Below are positions 26,974 through 35,393 of a stretch of DNA of 64,000 nucleotides, piece by piece. The translations under genes and the position numbers were made by a program. The first letter of the stretch is position 1. Every line of letters starts with the position of its first letter. Source of the stretch: an uncultured Corynebacterium sp. (GTDB taxonomy: Bacteria > Actinomycetota > Actinomycetes > Mycobacteriales > Mycobacteriaceae); contig NZ_CAMQAZ010000001.1 in assembly GCF_946998835.1 (NCBI RefSeq), positions 107,228-171,227 on the forward strand, written 5' to 3'. The notes under the pieces are model-generated. The model worked only from the letters and a program-made list of their open reading frames with translations, was not told the origin of the DNA and did no database searches.

Positions 26974-28506
26974 TCACCCATCCGCACCGTCCGAATCTTC
27001 CGTTTCCCCGTTGTCACGGGCTTCCCCCTTTTGCCGCAGTATCCGCCGCAACCAGCGCCCTGGGTTATCAAAGCTATTCGGATCCTGGTTCGAGGTTCCA
27101 CTGTTCGGGCAGCATGCCCCGTTTTCCTCTCGGTTTTTGTCGGGCCTGACCCATATCACCCGTTCTACCTCGCGGATTTCCCCCTCACACTCGTCCGGAC
27201 GCAATGTCCACCAGGCGTTATCGTCCGCGCGATTGTCATCAATTTTTCGGTGAGTACCGGGATCAACAAATGTCAGATTTTGCATGTCCGTTGGCCCGCC
27301 CCGCGCCCAGGACTCGATATGGTGCATATCGCACATAGCCGGCGGTGTAGCCTTGCCCGGCGCGGAAGACCCACCTTCCTCACCGCACAGTGCAAGGTAC
27401 TGCGCCATCGTCCCCAGCCGCTGCGAACGACCAAGAAAAAGACTCTGGCCCTTATCCCCCAGGACCTGCAAGAACGAATTCCCCGCCACAGCCTTCTCTA
27501 TTGCCTCTGCGATTGACATTCGCACGCCACTATCGCTGACTGCTTTCCCTGTGCCAGGCAACTTCCAGCTGTCCACATCTCGCAGCTCCACGCCCGCTAT
27601 CTTCGCAACGTCCGAAATATGGGCCACGGTAACAACCGACGTAGTCCCCCGCACCGGTTTTAAGGGCGCTCCTTTTCCGAAACCGCCGTCTACCGCAGCT
27701 TCGAGCGCATCATGAAACCTTTGCTCTGGCGTGCGTTCATCTTTAGCCCCCTCTTCCAACAGCGCACCCGGCCTGCCGTAGTCAGCTTGCAACCTTTTCA
27801 GCATCGCAGCAAGGTGCGGCGTCAGCAGCCCCGTCAGTCGGCTCATGCCATCGGGACACTGCGGCCCTATCTTCACTCCCCGCAGTCGCTGCCGGTCATC
27901 ATCTGTATACGGATCATCCAATCCGAGCATTGCCCGCAGTCGGTGCGACATCGCACCCAAGTCATCAACGCGCACTTGTGTCACAACATCACTCGCATGC
28001 TCCTCCAAGGCGCGCGTTACCCGAGCATGTTCCGACTCCGGCAAATCTTTGACAGCCCTGTCAATCTTTTGGACCGCATCCGCCCCCACAAGCCCTTCAG
28101 ACACTTTGTCTCTCAGAGACGGCATTCTTTCATCATCGCTTGCCGACGTAAAGGGTTCCGCATCCTTCCGGAGGCGCCCTAAACAACTTATTCGCTGTCG
28201 AGCCTCCGCTCGGGAGATATGAGCATTCTCTGCCAGCCAAGCAGCTTTCCGATGACTGGATGAAGGAATCTCCGGCGCGAGCGCTGCTAAGTACTCTGCG
28301 TCGACAATAGCCAGCCGCTTGCGAGCCTTCTCAATCAACGCATAAGCATCTCGCATATGAACCGTCGACAAATCACCAAAGTTATCTACAACTAGCCGCG
28401 ACTGGACTTCAAATTGAGTTATCAAGTCCAAAATCTGTGACACCGTTAGCACTTCGCCCGGCTTCCCTGGCATATCGGGCCCATTCTGCTGCTCAGATTG
28501 CATCAT
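26974..28506 (-). CDS. DUF222/HNH endonuclease-like protein
   Basis: A 510-residue protein of the actinobacterial DUF222 plus HNH class (13E12-type repeats in mycobacteria). The N-terminal about 330 residues are the helical DUF222 part (EARQRISCLGRL, VGADAVQKIDRAV). The HNH core is CDMHHIESWARGGPTDMQNL, about residues 391-415, with a later His in GTHRKIDD. The zinc-knuckle cysteines usual before the HH pair are only partly kept (ALCGEEGG ... MCDMHHI). Such genes are multicopy and mobile-like; activity is unproven. It interrupts the adk-map neighbourhood. Confidence 0.85.
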   Translation of the reverse strand: MMQSEQQNGPDMPGKPGEVLTVSQILDLITQFEVQSRLVVDNFGDLSTVHMRDAYALIEKARKRLAIVDAEYLAALAPEIPSSSHRKAAWLAENAHISRAEARQRISCLGRLRKDAEPFTSASDDERMPSLRDKVSEGLVGADAVQKIDRAVKDLPESEHARVTRALEEHASDVVTQVRVDDLGAMSHRLRAMLGLDDPYTDDDRQRLRGVKIGPQCPDGMSRLTGLLTPHLAAMLKRLQADYGRPGALLEEGAKDERTPEQRFHDALEAAVDGGFGKGAPLKPVRGTTSVVTVAHISDVAKIAGVELRDVDSWKLPGTGKAVSDSGVRMSIAEAIEKAVAGNSFLQVLGDKGQSLFLGRSQRLGTMAQYLALCGEEGGSSAPGKATPPAMCDMHHIESWARGGPTDMQNLTFVDPGTHRKIDDNRADDNAWWTLRPDECEGEIREVERVIWVRPDKNREENGACCPNSGTSNQDPNSFDNPGRWLRRILRQKGEARDNGETEDSDGADG

Positions 28507-28848
28507 TCCCCTCCCCTCGGAGTCTCTGAAAAACTCTCCGCGTTTGTTGCCCCTAACTATCCCCTACCACTTACAAATATCGCACACTCATTCGAGTCCG
28601 TCAATACCCGCCTTCGTATTTCTTTTCCCTTTCTGCCCGCAGCTCCTCCTCGCCACCCCTCCTCGCCCCCTCGTCACCACGCCTACCCAAAACTCACCCC
28701 CCCCTCCCCACCCACCACAACAAAAGCCGCCCCTCCAAACCTCATTGGTTTGAAAGAGCGGCTTCAACAACCATTCACAACCGGCCAAACCCAAGGGCCC
28801 GACCGGCAGAAAGATGTCAGTGCACTGAATTATCGGCGCGCCAGGAAC
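28507..28848. other. Gene-free stretch between the HNH gene and adk
   Basis: It holds the adk terminator (28723-28764) and, beyond it, a C-rich tract (28697-28713: runs of 8, 4 and 3 C). That tract is G-rich on the minus strand and could form a G-quadruplex. The rest, upstream of the HNH gene, is pyrimidine-rich with no convincing gene. Confidence 0.6.
28723..28764 (-). terminator. Rho-independent terminator of secY-adk
   Basis: AAGCCGC (28724-28730) pairs with GCGGCTT (28758-28764), and an inner CAAACC pairs with GGTTTG (28736-28752). CTTTTGTTG follows in the minus direction. It lies 85 nt after the adk stop. Confidence 0.82.
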
Positions 28849-29400
28849 TTAGTTCAGCTTCTCCAGCTCAGTCATCGTGCGCTCGTTGATCTCCTCGACA
28901 GATCCTTCAGCGGCAATCTTGATGATCTTGTCCGAGTAGTAGTCCAGCAGCGGAGCGGTCTCATTGGTGTACACCTGCATGCGGTTACGAATAACCTCTT
29001 CGGTGTCATCTGCGCGACCACGGGCCAACATGCGCTCGACGACGACATCCTCAGAAACATCGAACTGTACGACTGCGTCCAGCTCAGTGCCGAGGTTGGA
29101 CAGAAGACGCTTCAGTTCCTCTGCCTGCCCGACAGTGCGCGGGAAGCCATCCAGCAGGAAGCCCTTTGCAGCGTCATCCTCGTTCAGACGGGACTCGACC
29201 ATGCGCACAGTCACATCGTCCGGAACGAGGTTGCCGGCGTCGATGTAAGACTTTGCCTCGATACCGAGCGGAGTGCCTTCACCGATGTTTGCACGGAACA
29301 GGTCACCGGTCGAGATGTGCGGGACACCGAGCTTCTCCGAGAGGAGAGCTGCCTGGGTGCCTTTGCCTGCACCGGGAGGACCTACAAGTACGAGTCGCAT
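28849..29400 (-). CDS. adk: Adenylate kinase
   Basis: Catalyses ATP + AMP to 2 ADP. The 183-residue product has the P-loop GPPGAGKGT (7-15), the AMP site STGDLFRANI, and GFLLDGFPRT. It has a short LID segment rather than the long zinc-type LID, as in actinobacteria. Its ATG overlaps the secY stop by one base (TAATG). Confidence 0.97.
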   Translation of the reverse strand: MRLVLVGPPGAGKGTQAALLSEKLGVPHISTGDLFRANIGEGTPLGIEAKSYIDAGNLVPDDVTVRMVESRLNEDDAAKGFLLDGFPRTVGQAEELKRLLSNLGTELDAVVQFDVSEDVVVERMLARGRADDTEEVIRNRMQVYTNETAPLLDYYSDKIIKIAAEGSVEEINERTMTELEKLN

Positions 29401-30731
29401 TACTTCAAGAACCCTTCGTAGTTACGTTGCATCATTTGGCTTTCCACCTGCTTGACCGTCGTCAGCGCAACACTGACCAGAATCAGCAGGGCTGTACCTC
29501 CAAACATACCGCCTGTACCAGCGTTCGCGTCGCCAAGTCCCAAATCAAGAGCAAGATTTGGCAGGACGGCAATCAGCGCCAGGTACAGCGAGCCGACAGT
29601 CAACAGGCGAGTCAGGACGTAGGACAGGTATTCGGCGGTCGGACGCCCCGGACGGAAGCCCGGAATGAATCCGCCGTACTTCTTCATGTTCTCCGCCTGC
29701 TCGTACGGATCGTACTGCACGGAGGTGTAGAAGAAGGAGAAGAAGATGATCATCAGGAAGAACAGCACAATGTACTGCCAGCTCGACGGTGCCAGCAGGT
29801 ACTGAATCACGTTGCGCTGCCACCAGTTGTCCATGTTGGGGTTCGCCTGGCCGGACTGCACGATCTGGGTAATCAGGACCGGGACATAAATCAGCGAGGA
29901 AGCGAAGATGACCGGAATAACGCCGGCCTGGTTAACCTTCAGCGGTAGGTAGGTGGACGAGCCGCCGTACTGGCGACGCCCGACCATGCGCTTTGCGTAC
30001 TGCACCGGGATTCGGCGCTGTCCCTGCTCGATGAAGATAACGCCGATGATGAGAATCAGTACCGCGACAATCACGGTAGCGAATACGACACCGGTGGTGG
30101 AGCGCAGAATATTCGCACCCTGCGCCGGCATTCCAGCGGCAATACCTGCGAAGATCAACAGCGACATACCGTTGCCGACGCCTCGGTCCGTGATGAGCTC
30201 ACCCATCCACATGACCAGCACTGCACCGGAGGTAAGCACGACGACCATCACTACAAGGTCAAAGACACCTGCGTCTCCAACTAGCAGCGACCGCGAGCCA
30301 CCCAGCAGGGCTCCGCGGTCTGCCATAGCCACAATGCCGGCAGACTGCAGCAGCGCCAACGCCACCGTGAGGTAGCGCGTGTACTGGGTCATTCTTGTCT
30401 GACCCGACTGCCCTTCCTTTTTCAACTGCTCGAAGTGTGGAATCACTACTGTAAGCAGCTGGACGATAATCGAGGCCGTAATGTACGGCATAATGCCGAT
30501 GCCGAAAATCGCCATCTGCAGCAGAGCGCCACCTGAGAACAGGTTAATCAGCGAGTAAACGCTGGACTGATCTTTCGAAATCTGCTCGAGCTGCGCATTG
30601 ACCAACTGGTAGTCGATACCAGGGGTCGGAATCTGCGAGCCGATTCGGTACAGAATGATCATCGTCAGAGTGAAGAAGATCTTCTTACGCAAATCGGGAT
30701 CGCGCAACGCCGCGATGAGACCGGAAGCCAC
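29400..30731 (-). CDS. secY: Protein translocase subunit SecY
   Basis: The 443-residue core channel of the Sec translocon, with ten membrane helices. Conserved segments include DPDLRKKIFFTLTMIILYRIGSQIP near the N-terminus, SLINLFSGGALLQMAIF (plug region) and YGGFIPGFRPG. I place the start at GTG 30731 because GGGAGG lies 6 nt before it. The ATG two codons upstream directly abuts that RBS and is less likely. Here secY-adk is separated from the rplO end of the spc operon by bioWF on the opposite strand. Confidence 0.96.
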   Translation of the reverse strand: MASGLIAALRDPDLRKKIFFTLTMIILYRIGSQIPTPGIDYQLVNAQLEQISKDQSSVYSLINLFSGGALLQMAIFGIGIMPYITASIIVQLLTVVIPHFEQLKKEGQSGQTRMTQYTRYLTVALALLQSAGIVAMADRGALLGGSRSLLVGDAGVFDLVVMVVVLTSGAVLVMWMGELITDRGVGNGMSLLIFAGIAAGMPAQGANILRSTTGVVFATVIVAVLILIIGVIFIEQGQRRIPVQYAKRMVGRRQYGGSSTYLPLKVNQAGVIPVIFASSLIYVPVLITQIVQSGQANPNMDNWWQRNVIQYLLAPSSWQYIVLFFLMIIFFSFFYTSVQYDPYEQAENMKKYGGFIPGFRPGRPTAEYLSYVLTRLLTVGSLYLALIAVLPNLALDLGLGDANAGTGGMFGGTALLILVSVALTTVKQVESQMMQRNYEGFLK

Positions 30732-31059
30732 GTGCATCCTCCCGAGGTCAAGAAATTCGCTTCTCCCACGCTTTTCCAGAAAGACTCACTCGCTCACCAG
30801 CCAGCAGTCTCCCGTTTTAGTTCAGCAGCGGGGAGGGCGTATCCCTCAGACCTTAAATTGACAGTATTTGACGTAGTGAGTCTACCAGCGTTTCCCCACC
30901 GGGTCGCAATATACCTCTATATCGGCGTTAGTTTAGTTCTCTATCAATCATTTCTATCAATCATTCATTTTCGCTTGCCGACGGTCCCAGCGCCCCCGCC
31001 TCTCCCCTGCCTGGCCACAACTCCCCAGCTGCTTGCCCCTTACCTTCCCAGTCAAAACT
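30732..31059. other. Intergenic region between secY and bioWF
   Basis: Divergent promoter region without a supported gene. On the minus strand TATATT at 30908-30913 is a possible secY -10 box, but no -35 is clear. The plus-strand end carries the bioWF operator and -10. Confidence 0.5.
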
Positions 31060-31072
31060 TGAACAGTGTTAA
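31060..31072. promoter_or_regulatory. BioQ-like operator of bioWF
   Basis: TGAAC-AGT-GTTAA matches the corynebacterial BioQ-type motif TGAAC-N3-GTTAC (as I recall it) at 9 of 10 defined positions. It overlaps the -10 box just before the bioWF start, where a repressor would block transcription. The bioQ gene itself is not in this window. Confidence 0.65.
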
Positions 31073-31075
31073 AGT
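31070..31075 (+). promoter_or_regulatory. -10 box of a probably leaderless bioWF mRNA
   Basis: TAAAGT ends 8 nt before GTG 31084, and no RBS lies between. This supports the downstream GTG as start and a leaderless transcript. Confidence 0.5.
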
Positions 31076-31083
31076 TTTGCTTT

Positions 31084-33021
31084 GTGAGTACCTACAGCAT
31101 CCGCATGCGCTCCAGTGCCGATGGTTGCCATATCTCTGGCGCTGAGCGTCTTGCGTCGGCCGAAGATCTGCCCCAGCTATCCTCGGCAATGACTAGCAGA
31201 GCGCTGCACCACGACAAGGGCCGAGCCGACACCATCCACATCACTGTGGACAGCATCGATGAGTCGTCCATCAGCACTGTGCCTGCGTTAACTCCCCGGT
31301 TAGAGACGAATTCTTCCCCAGAGGTTGCACGCGCTCTCATCGCCCGACTTCTGCGCACCGCAGGCATCGAGGCAGCCGACACCGCGGTCGAATTGGCCTA
31401 CTCACTCACGGGTCTCCGCGGCGCTGCGATAATCGATGGTGCCTCGGGCGAACGCCTTGATCCAAACCCCGCCCGCGGCGTACGGGTTTCGACCTTCGAT
31501 GCCGTCTCTCACCCCAGCGAGGACTGTGCCAAGGACCATTTTCACGAGGCCATCATTCTCGCCTCCAAGGTCCACAGTGCCCCGGGAATCATTGCGGAAA
31601 TCTGCCTTTCCGATGACCCCTTTTACACACGCGGGTACCTCGCCCTCAACGGAGTCTTCCACCGCATTCCCAACATTAAGAGCTACGGCAGTACTCTGGG
31701 CACCCGAATTTTCATCGTTGCACCTGGTACCGATATCCCAACGCTGATCGATTATCTCGAAGACGCGCCTGTCTACGTTGAGCTGCCGCCCGACTCCGCC
31801 GCCAGTTCCGTCACAGCCACCTCCACCAACGCAGCCACCCCAACCACCAAATCCACCCGCACCGCCCCCAACGACAACAGCACCGCGGACCTCTCCACAA
31901 TCGCCGCTCAGCGAAACACCGCCTGGGCCAATGAAGGGCTTTCCCGCACGCTGCGCACCTTCGAGACTGCACAGTTACCCCATAGCCGTATCGACGACAC
32001 CGACTACCTGCTCTATTCTTCCTCCGACTATCTCGGACTCTCTACACACCCCGAGCTCATCTCAGCAGCCACGCAAGCCATCGAGCACTTCGGCACCGGC
32101 TCCGGCGGCTCTCGCCTTACCACCGGCACGAGCATCCACAGCGCGCTGGAGGCTGAGCTCGCGCATTTTTTCGGCTTCGATGATGCCGTCCTCTTCGCAA
32201 CCGGCTACCAAGCAAATCACTCGACCATTGCCGCCATCGCTACCGCAGACATCGAAATCTTCTCCGACGCCGCTAATCATGCCTCCATCATCGATGGCTG
32301 CCGAACCGCCAAGGGCAAGGTCACGGTCTTCCCGCACGCTGACTACCGCGCGCTCGACAAATTCCTCTCCGAATCAACTGCACGCCATAAGCTCGTCATC
32401 TCCGACGCCGTATTCTCCATGTCTGGCGAGGTCGTCGACGCGCCCGCGCTCGAGCGCACCTGCCGCCGTCACAACGCTTGGCTCATGCTTGACGACGCTC
32501 ACGGCGTCGGCGTTATCGGAGAGCAAGGCCGCGGTACTGCGGCCCACCTCGGCATTCGCCCGGATATCGTTGTCGGCACCGCGAGCAAGGCCCTCGGCGT
32601 CGAAGGCGGGTTTGTGCTCTGTTCTGCTCCAGTTGGCGAGTTGTTGCGCAATCAGGCCCGGAGTTTTGTGTATTCAACGTCTATGAATCCCGGCTCTGTC
32701 GCCGCTATCCGGGCGGCGTTGGTGCAGTTGGAGGATGGGGACGTCGTTAAGCGATTGCACCGTAATATCGCACGCGTTCGTACTCTGGTGGGGGCGCATG
32801 CAGAGCCAGCGTCGGCGATCATTCCGTTGCCTGTCGGTGATGAGGGCGACGCAATGGTGGCTTCGACGCGGTTGGCGGAGCTGGGTGTGTTTATTCCTGC
32901 GATTCGCTATCCGACGGTTCCCCGTGGTGAGGCCATGCTGCGGTTGACAATTACTGCGCGTCATACGGACGCGGACATCGATCAACTGGAACAGGCTTTG
33001 CGGAGCGCAGGCCTTATTTAA
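31084..33021 (+). CDS. Fused pimeloyl-CoA synthetase / 8-amino-7-oxononanoate synthase (BioW-BioF)
   Basis: One 645-residue chain joins two successive steps of biotin synthesis. Residues about 1-235 are BioW (pimelate + CoA + ATP to pimeloyl-CoA): YSIRMRSSADGCHISGAERL, GERLDPNPARGVRVSTFD, ASKVHSAPGIIAEICLSDDP. A Ser/Thr/Ala/Pro-rich linker (about 238-270) leads to BioF (pimeloyl-CoA + Ala to KAPA). BioF has the PLP lysine in TASKALG (Lys about 502), SGGSRLTTG and DDAHGVG. GTG 31084 was preferred over GTG 31066, because the BioW homology starts here and the upstream GTG lies inside the operator/-10. The last roughly 130 codons use different leucine codons from the rest. Confidence 0.92.
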   Translation: MSTYSIRMRSSADGCHISGAERLASAEDLPQLSSAMTSRALHHDKGRADTIHITVDSIDESSISTVPALTPRLETNSSPEVARALIARLLRTAGIEAADTAVELAYSLTGLRGAAIIDGASGERLDPNPARGVRVSTFDAVSHPSEDCAKDHFHEAIILASKVHSAPGIIAEICLSDDPFYTRGYLALNGVFHRIPNIKSYGSTLGTRIFIVAPGTDIPTLIDYLEDAPVYVELPPDSAASSVTATSTNAATPTTKSTRTAPNDNSTADLSTIAAQRNTAWANEGLSRTLRTFETAQLPHSRIDDTDYLLYSSSDYLGLSTHPELISAATQAIEHFGTGSGGSRLTTGTSIHSALEAELAHFFGFDDAVLFATGYQANHSTIAAIATADIEIFSDAANHASIIDGCRTAKGKVTVFPHADYRALDKFLSESTARHKLVISDAVFSMSGEVVDAPALERTCRRHNAWLMLDDAHGVGVIGEQGRGTAAHLGIRPDIVVGTASKALGVEGGFVLCSAPVGELLRNQARSFVYSTSMNPGSVAAIRAALVQLEDGDVVKRLHRNIARVRTLVGAHAEPASAIIPLPVGDEGDAMVASTRLAELGVFIPAIRYPTVPRGEAMLRLTITARHTDADIDQLEQALRSAGLI

Positions 33022-33096
33022 ACCAGCTGCGTGCCCAACGCCTACCTCCAACGCTCCCCTGCCCCACCGCCACCTGCCCTGTTCTGGAATACAAAA

Positions 33097-33124
33097 AGCT
33101 CCTAACCACATCGGGTTAGGAGCT
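33097..33124. terminator. Bidirectional terminator between bioWF and rplO
   Basis: A perfect 11-bp stem, AGCTCCTAACC (33097-33107) with GGTTAGGAGCT (33114-33124), and a 6-nt loop. AGCTTTTTGT follows on the minus strand, so it mainly ends the rplO unit. Confidence 0.87.
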
Positions 33125-33146
33125 CTTCAGTTAAAGCGTAGAAGCT

Positions 33147-33593
33147 TTAGGCCTCAGTGACGGAGCCGCCTGCAGCCTCGATCTTGGACTTTGCGGAGCC
33201 CGAGAACTTGGTTGCGGTGACGTTGACGGAGACGTTGATGTCGCCGTCGCCGAGGACCTTCACCGGCTGGTTAGCGCGGACAGCGCCCTTTGCAACCAGG
33301 TCGGCGATGGTGACGTCGCCGCCGTTCGGGAACAGACGCTCCAAATCCGAAACGTTGACCACCTGGAAGGTGACCTTCGCCGGGTTCTTGAAGCCCTTCA
33401 ACTTCGGCAGACGCATGTGAAGTGGCATCTGGCCACCCTCGAATGCTGCCGAAACCTGCTTGCGGGCCTTGGTGCCCTTGGTGCCGCGACCAGCGGTCTT
33501 ACCCTTGGAAGCCTCACCACGGCCGACGCGAGTCTTGTTCTTCTTGGCGCCCGGAGCCGGGGCCAAGTCGTGGAGCTTAATTGGTTCGCTCAT
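33147..33593 (-). CDS. rplO: 50S ribosomal protein L15 (uL15)
   Basis: The 148-residue product starts MSEPIKLHDLAPAPGAKKNKTRVGRGEASKGKTAGRG, the glycine-rich, basic L15 N-terminus. The C-terminal globular part has VVNVSDLERLF. Last gene of the rpsH-rplO unit; secY does not follow directly. Confidence 0.97.
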   Translation of the reverse strand: MSEPIKLHDLAPAPGAKKNKTRVGRGEASKGKTAGRGTKGTKARKQVSAAFEGGQMPLHMRLPKLKGFKNPAKVTFQVVNVSDLERLFPNGGDVTIADLVAKGAVRANQPVKVLGDGDINVSVNVTATKFSGSAKSKIEAAGGSVTEA

Positions 33594-33600
33594 GGTTTAC

Positions 33601-33786
33601 CTACTCCCCCGCTACTTCTTCAACCTCGACCAGGTGACGCACAACGTTCACGAGACCGCGCACAGCCGGAGTATCCGGGCGAGTGACGGAATCGTTGATG
33701 CGCTTCAGACCGAGGGTGCGCAGCGAATCCTTCTGGTTCTGCTTGGTACCAGCGGTACCACGGACCTGGGTAATCTTCAGTGCCAT
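33601..33786 (-). CDS. rpmD: 50S ribosomal protein L30 (uL30)
   Basis: The 61-residue product MALKITQVRGTAGTKQNQKDSLRTLGLKR is the short bacterial L30. The start was set at the conserved MALKIT; an in-frame Met three codons upstream lies in the rpsE stop region. GGGAG lies about 10 nt before the ATG. Confidence 0.95.
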   Translation of the reverse strand: MALKITQVRGTAGTKQNQKDSLRTLGLKRINDSVTRPDTPAVRGLVNVVRHLVEVEEVAGE

Positions 33787-33791
33787 GGAAA

Positions 33792-34409
33792 TCACGCTCC
33801 CTGACCTGCGCGTGCGCGCAGCATACGTGCCGGGGTGACCTCTTCGACGGACTTGCCACGACGTGCGGCAACCTCTTCAGGGCGAACCAGCTGCTTGAGA
33901 GCATCAACGGTTGCGTGAACAACGTTGATGGAGTTGTTGGTACCCAGCGACTTGGACAGAACATCCTGAACACCGGCGCACTCGAGAACCGGACGGACAG
34001 CGCCGCCGGCAATCAGACCGGTACCCGGAGCAGCCGGGCGCAGCAGGACGATGCCAGCAGCGGTCTCACCCTGAACCGGGTGGGTGATGGTACCAGCGAT
34101 CATCGGGACGCGGAAGAAGTTCTTACGAGCCTCTTCAGCACCCTTCTGGATAGCTGCCGGTACTTCCTTGGCCTTGCCGTAGCCGACGCCGACCATGCCC
34201 TCGCCGTCACCGACGATGACCAGAGCGGTGAAGCTGAAGCGACGACCACCCTTGACGACCTTGGAAACTCGGTTAATGGTAACTACGCGCTCGAGGTACT
34301 GCGAACGCTCGTCCTGCTGGCGACGGTCATTACCGCGGCCACCACGACGGTTGTTGTTCTTGTTGTCAGCGGAGTTACGTCCGCCTTCGCGCTTATCGCG
34401 TTCCGACAT
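33792..34409 (-). CDS. rpsE: 30S ribosomal protein S5 (uS5)
   Basis: The 205-residue product has an Arg/Asn-rich N-terminal extension and then YLERVVTINRVSKVVKGGRRFSF, the S5 decoding-fidelity domain. A GTG directly precedes the ATG; I use ATG 34409, with AAGGAA upstream. Confidence 0.96.
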   Translation of the reverse strand: MSERDKREGGRNSADNKNNNRRGGRGNDRRQQDERSQYLERVVTINRVSKVVKGGRRFSFTALVIVGDGEGMVGVGYGKAKEVPAAIQKGAEEARKNFFRVPMIAGTITHPVQGETAAGIVLLRPAAPGTGLIAGGAVRPVLECAGVQDVLSKSLGTNNSINVVHATVDALKQLVRPEEVAARRGKSVEEVTPARMLRARAGQGA

Positions 34410-34443
34410 CACGCATTCCTTCCGTTGGACTTGTAAGTGCGCA

Positions 34444-34842
34444 TTAGAACTTCAGACCACCTTCACGGGCAGCCTCGGCCAGAGCAGCAACGCGGCCGTG
34501 GTACTGGTAGCCACCGCGGTCGAAAACGACCTTCTCGATGCCAGCATCCTTAGCGCGAGCAGCAATCAACTCGCCGACCTTGGCGCTCTTGGCCTTCTTG
34601 TCGCCCTCGAAGCCACGGAGGTCTGCATCCAGGGTGGATGCAGCAGCCAGGGTGCGACCGATGGAGTCGTCGATAACCTGAGCGGTGATGTGGCGGGAAG
34701 AGCGGTGCACGACGAGGCGCGGTGCCTCGGAGGTGCCGCGGACGTTCTTGCGCAAGCGTGCGTGACGGCGGGCGCGGGCGACACGACGACGAGTCGAGAT
34801 GTCCTTGCCTACCGGGAGGCGCTTTTCGTTGGTGTTGCTCAT
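34444..34842 (-). CDS. rplR: 50S ribosomal protein L18 (uL18)
   Basis: The 132-residue 5S rRNA-binding protein starts MSNTNEKRLPVGKDISTRRR and ends GRVAALAEAAREGGLKF. Its ATG overlaps the rplF stop by one base (TAATG). Confidence 0.97.
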   Translation of the reverse strand: MSNTNEKRLPVGKDISTRRRVARARRHARLRKNVRGTSEAPRLVVHRSSRHITAQVIDDSIGRTLAAASTLDADLRGFEGDKKAKSAKVGELIAARAKDAGIEKVVFDRGGYQYHGRVAALAEAAREGGLKF

Positions 34843-35378
34843 TACTTACCCGTCTTTCCGATCTTGCGACGGATCTGCTCGCCATCGTAACGAATACCCT
34901 TGCCCTTGTAAGGATCATCCTTACGCAGACGACGGATGTTGGCTGCGAGCTGTCCGACCTGCTGCTTATCAATACCTGTGATCGACAGCTTGGTGGTGCC
35001 GTCGACATCGAAGGTGATACCTTCCGGTGCTTCGATCAGGACTGGGTGCGAGTAGCCCAGGGAGAACTCGAGGTCCTTGCCCTTCTTGGCGACACGGTAA
35101 CCGACACCGAAGATTTCCATCTTGATGGTGTAGCCCTCAGTAACACCGACAACCATGTTGTTAATCAGCGAACGGGACAGGCCGTGCAGGGAGCGGCTCT
35201 TGCGGTTGTCATCCGGACGGTTGACAACGATCTCATTATCCTTCAGCTCGACGGTGATCGGAGCCGGGATGGAGACGGACAGCTCGCCCTTCGGGCCCTT
35301 GACGGAAACGTCCTGGCCATTGACCTGGGCAGTTACGTTTGCCGGGACAACGACAGGGTTCTTACCAATACGAGACAT
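34842..35378 (-). CDS. rplF: 50S ribosomal protein L6 (uL6)
   Basis: The 178-residue product starts MSRIGKNPVVVPANV and carries the repeated L6 fold. It contains GVTEGYTIKMEIFGVGYR and the C-terminal DPYKGKGIRYDGEQIRRKIGK. Placed between rpsH and rplR as usual. Confidence 0.97.
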   Translation of the reverse strand: MSRIGKNPVVVPANVTAQVNGQDVSVKGPKGELSVSIPAPITVELKDNEIVVNRPDDNRKSRSLHGLSRSLINNMVVGVTEGYTIKMEIFGVGYRVAKKGKDLEFSLGYSHPVLIEAPEGITFDVDGTTKLSITGIDKQQVGQLAANIRRLRKDDPYKGKGIRYDGEQIRRKIGKTGK

Positions 35379-35393
35379 TGTGTAGTTCCCCCT

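Noticed and set aside
30732..31145. A 137-residue plus-strand frame between secY and bioWF
   Set aside because: It overlaps the secY start, the operator and the bioWF start; no RBS and no similarity.
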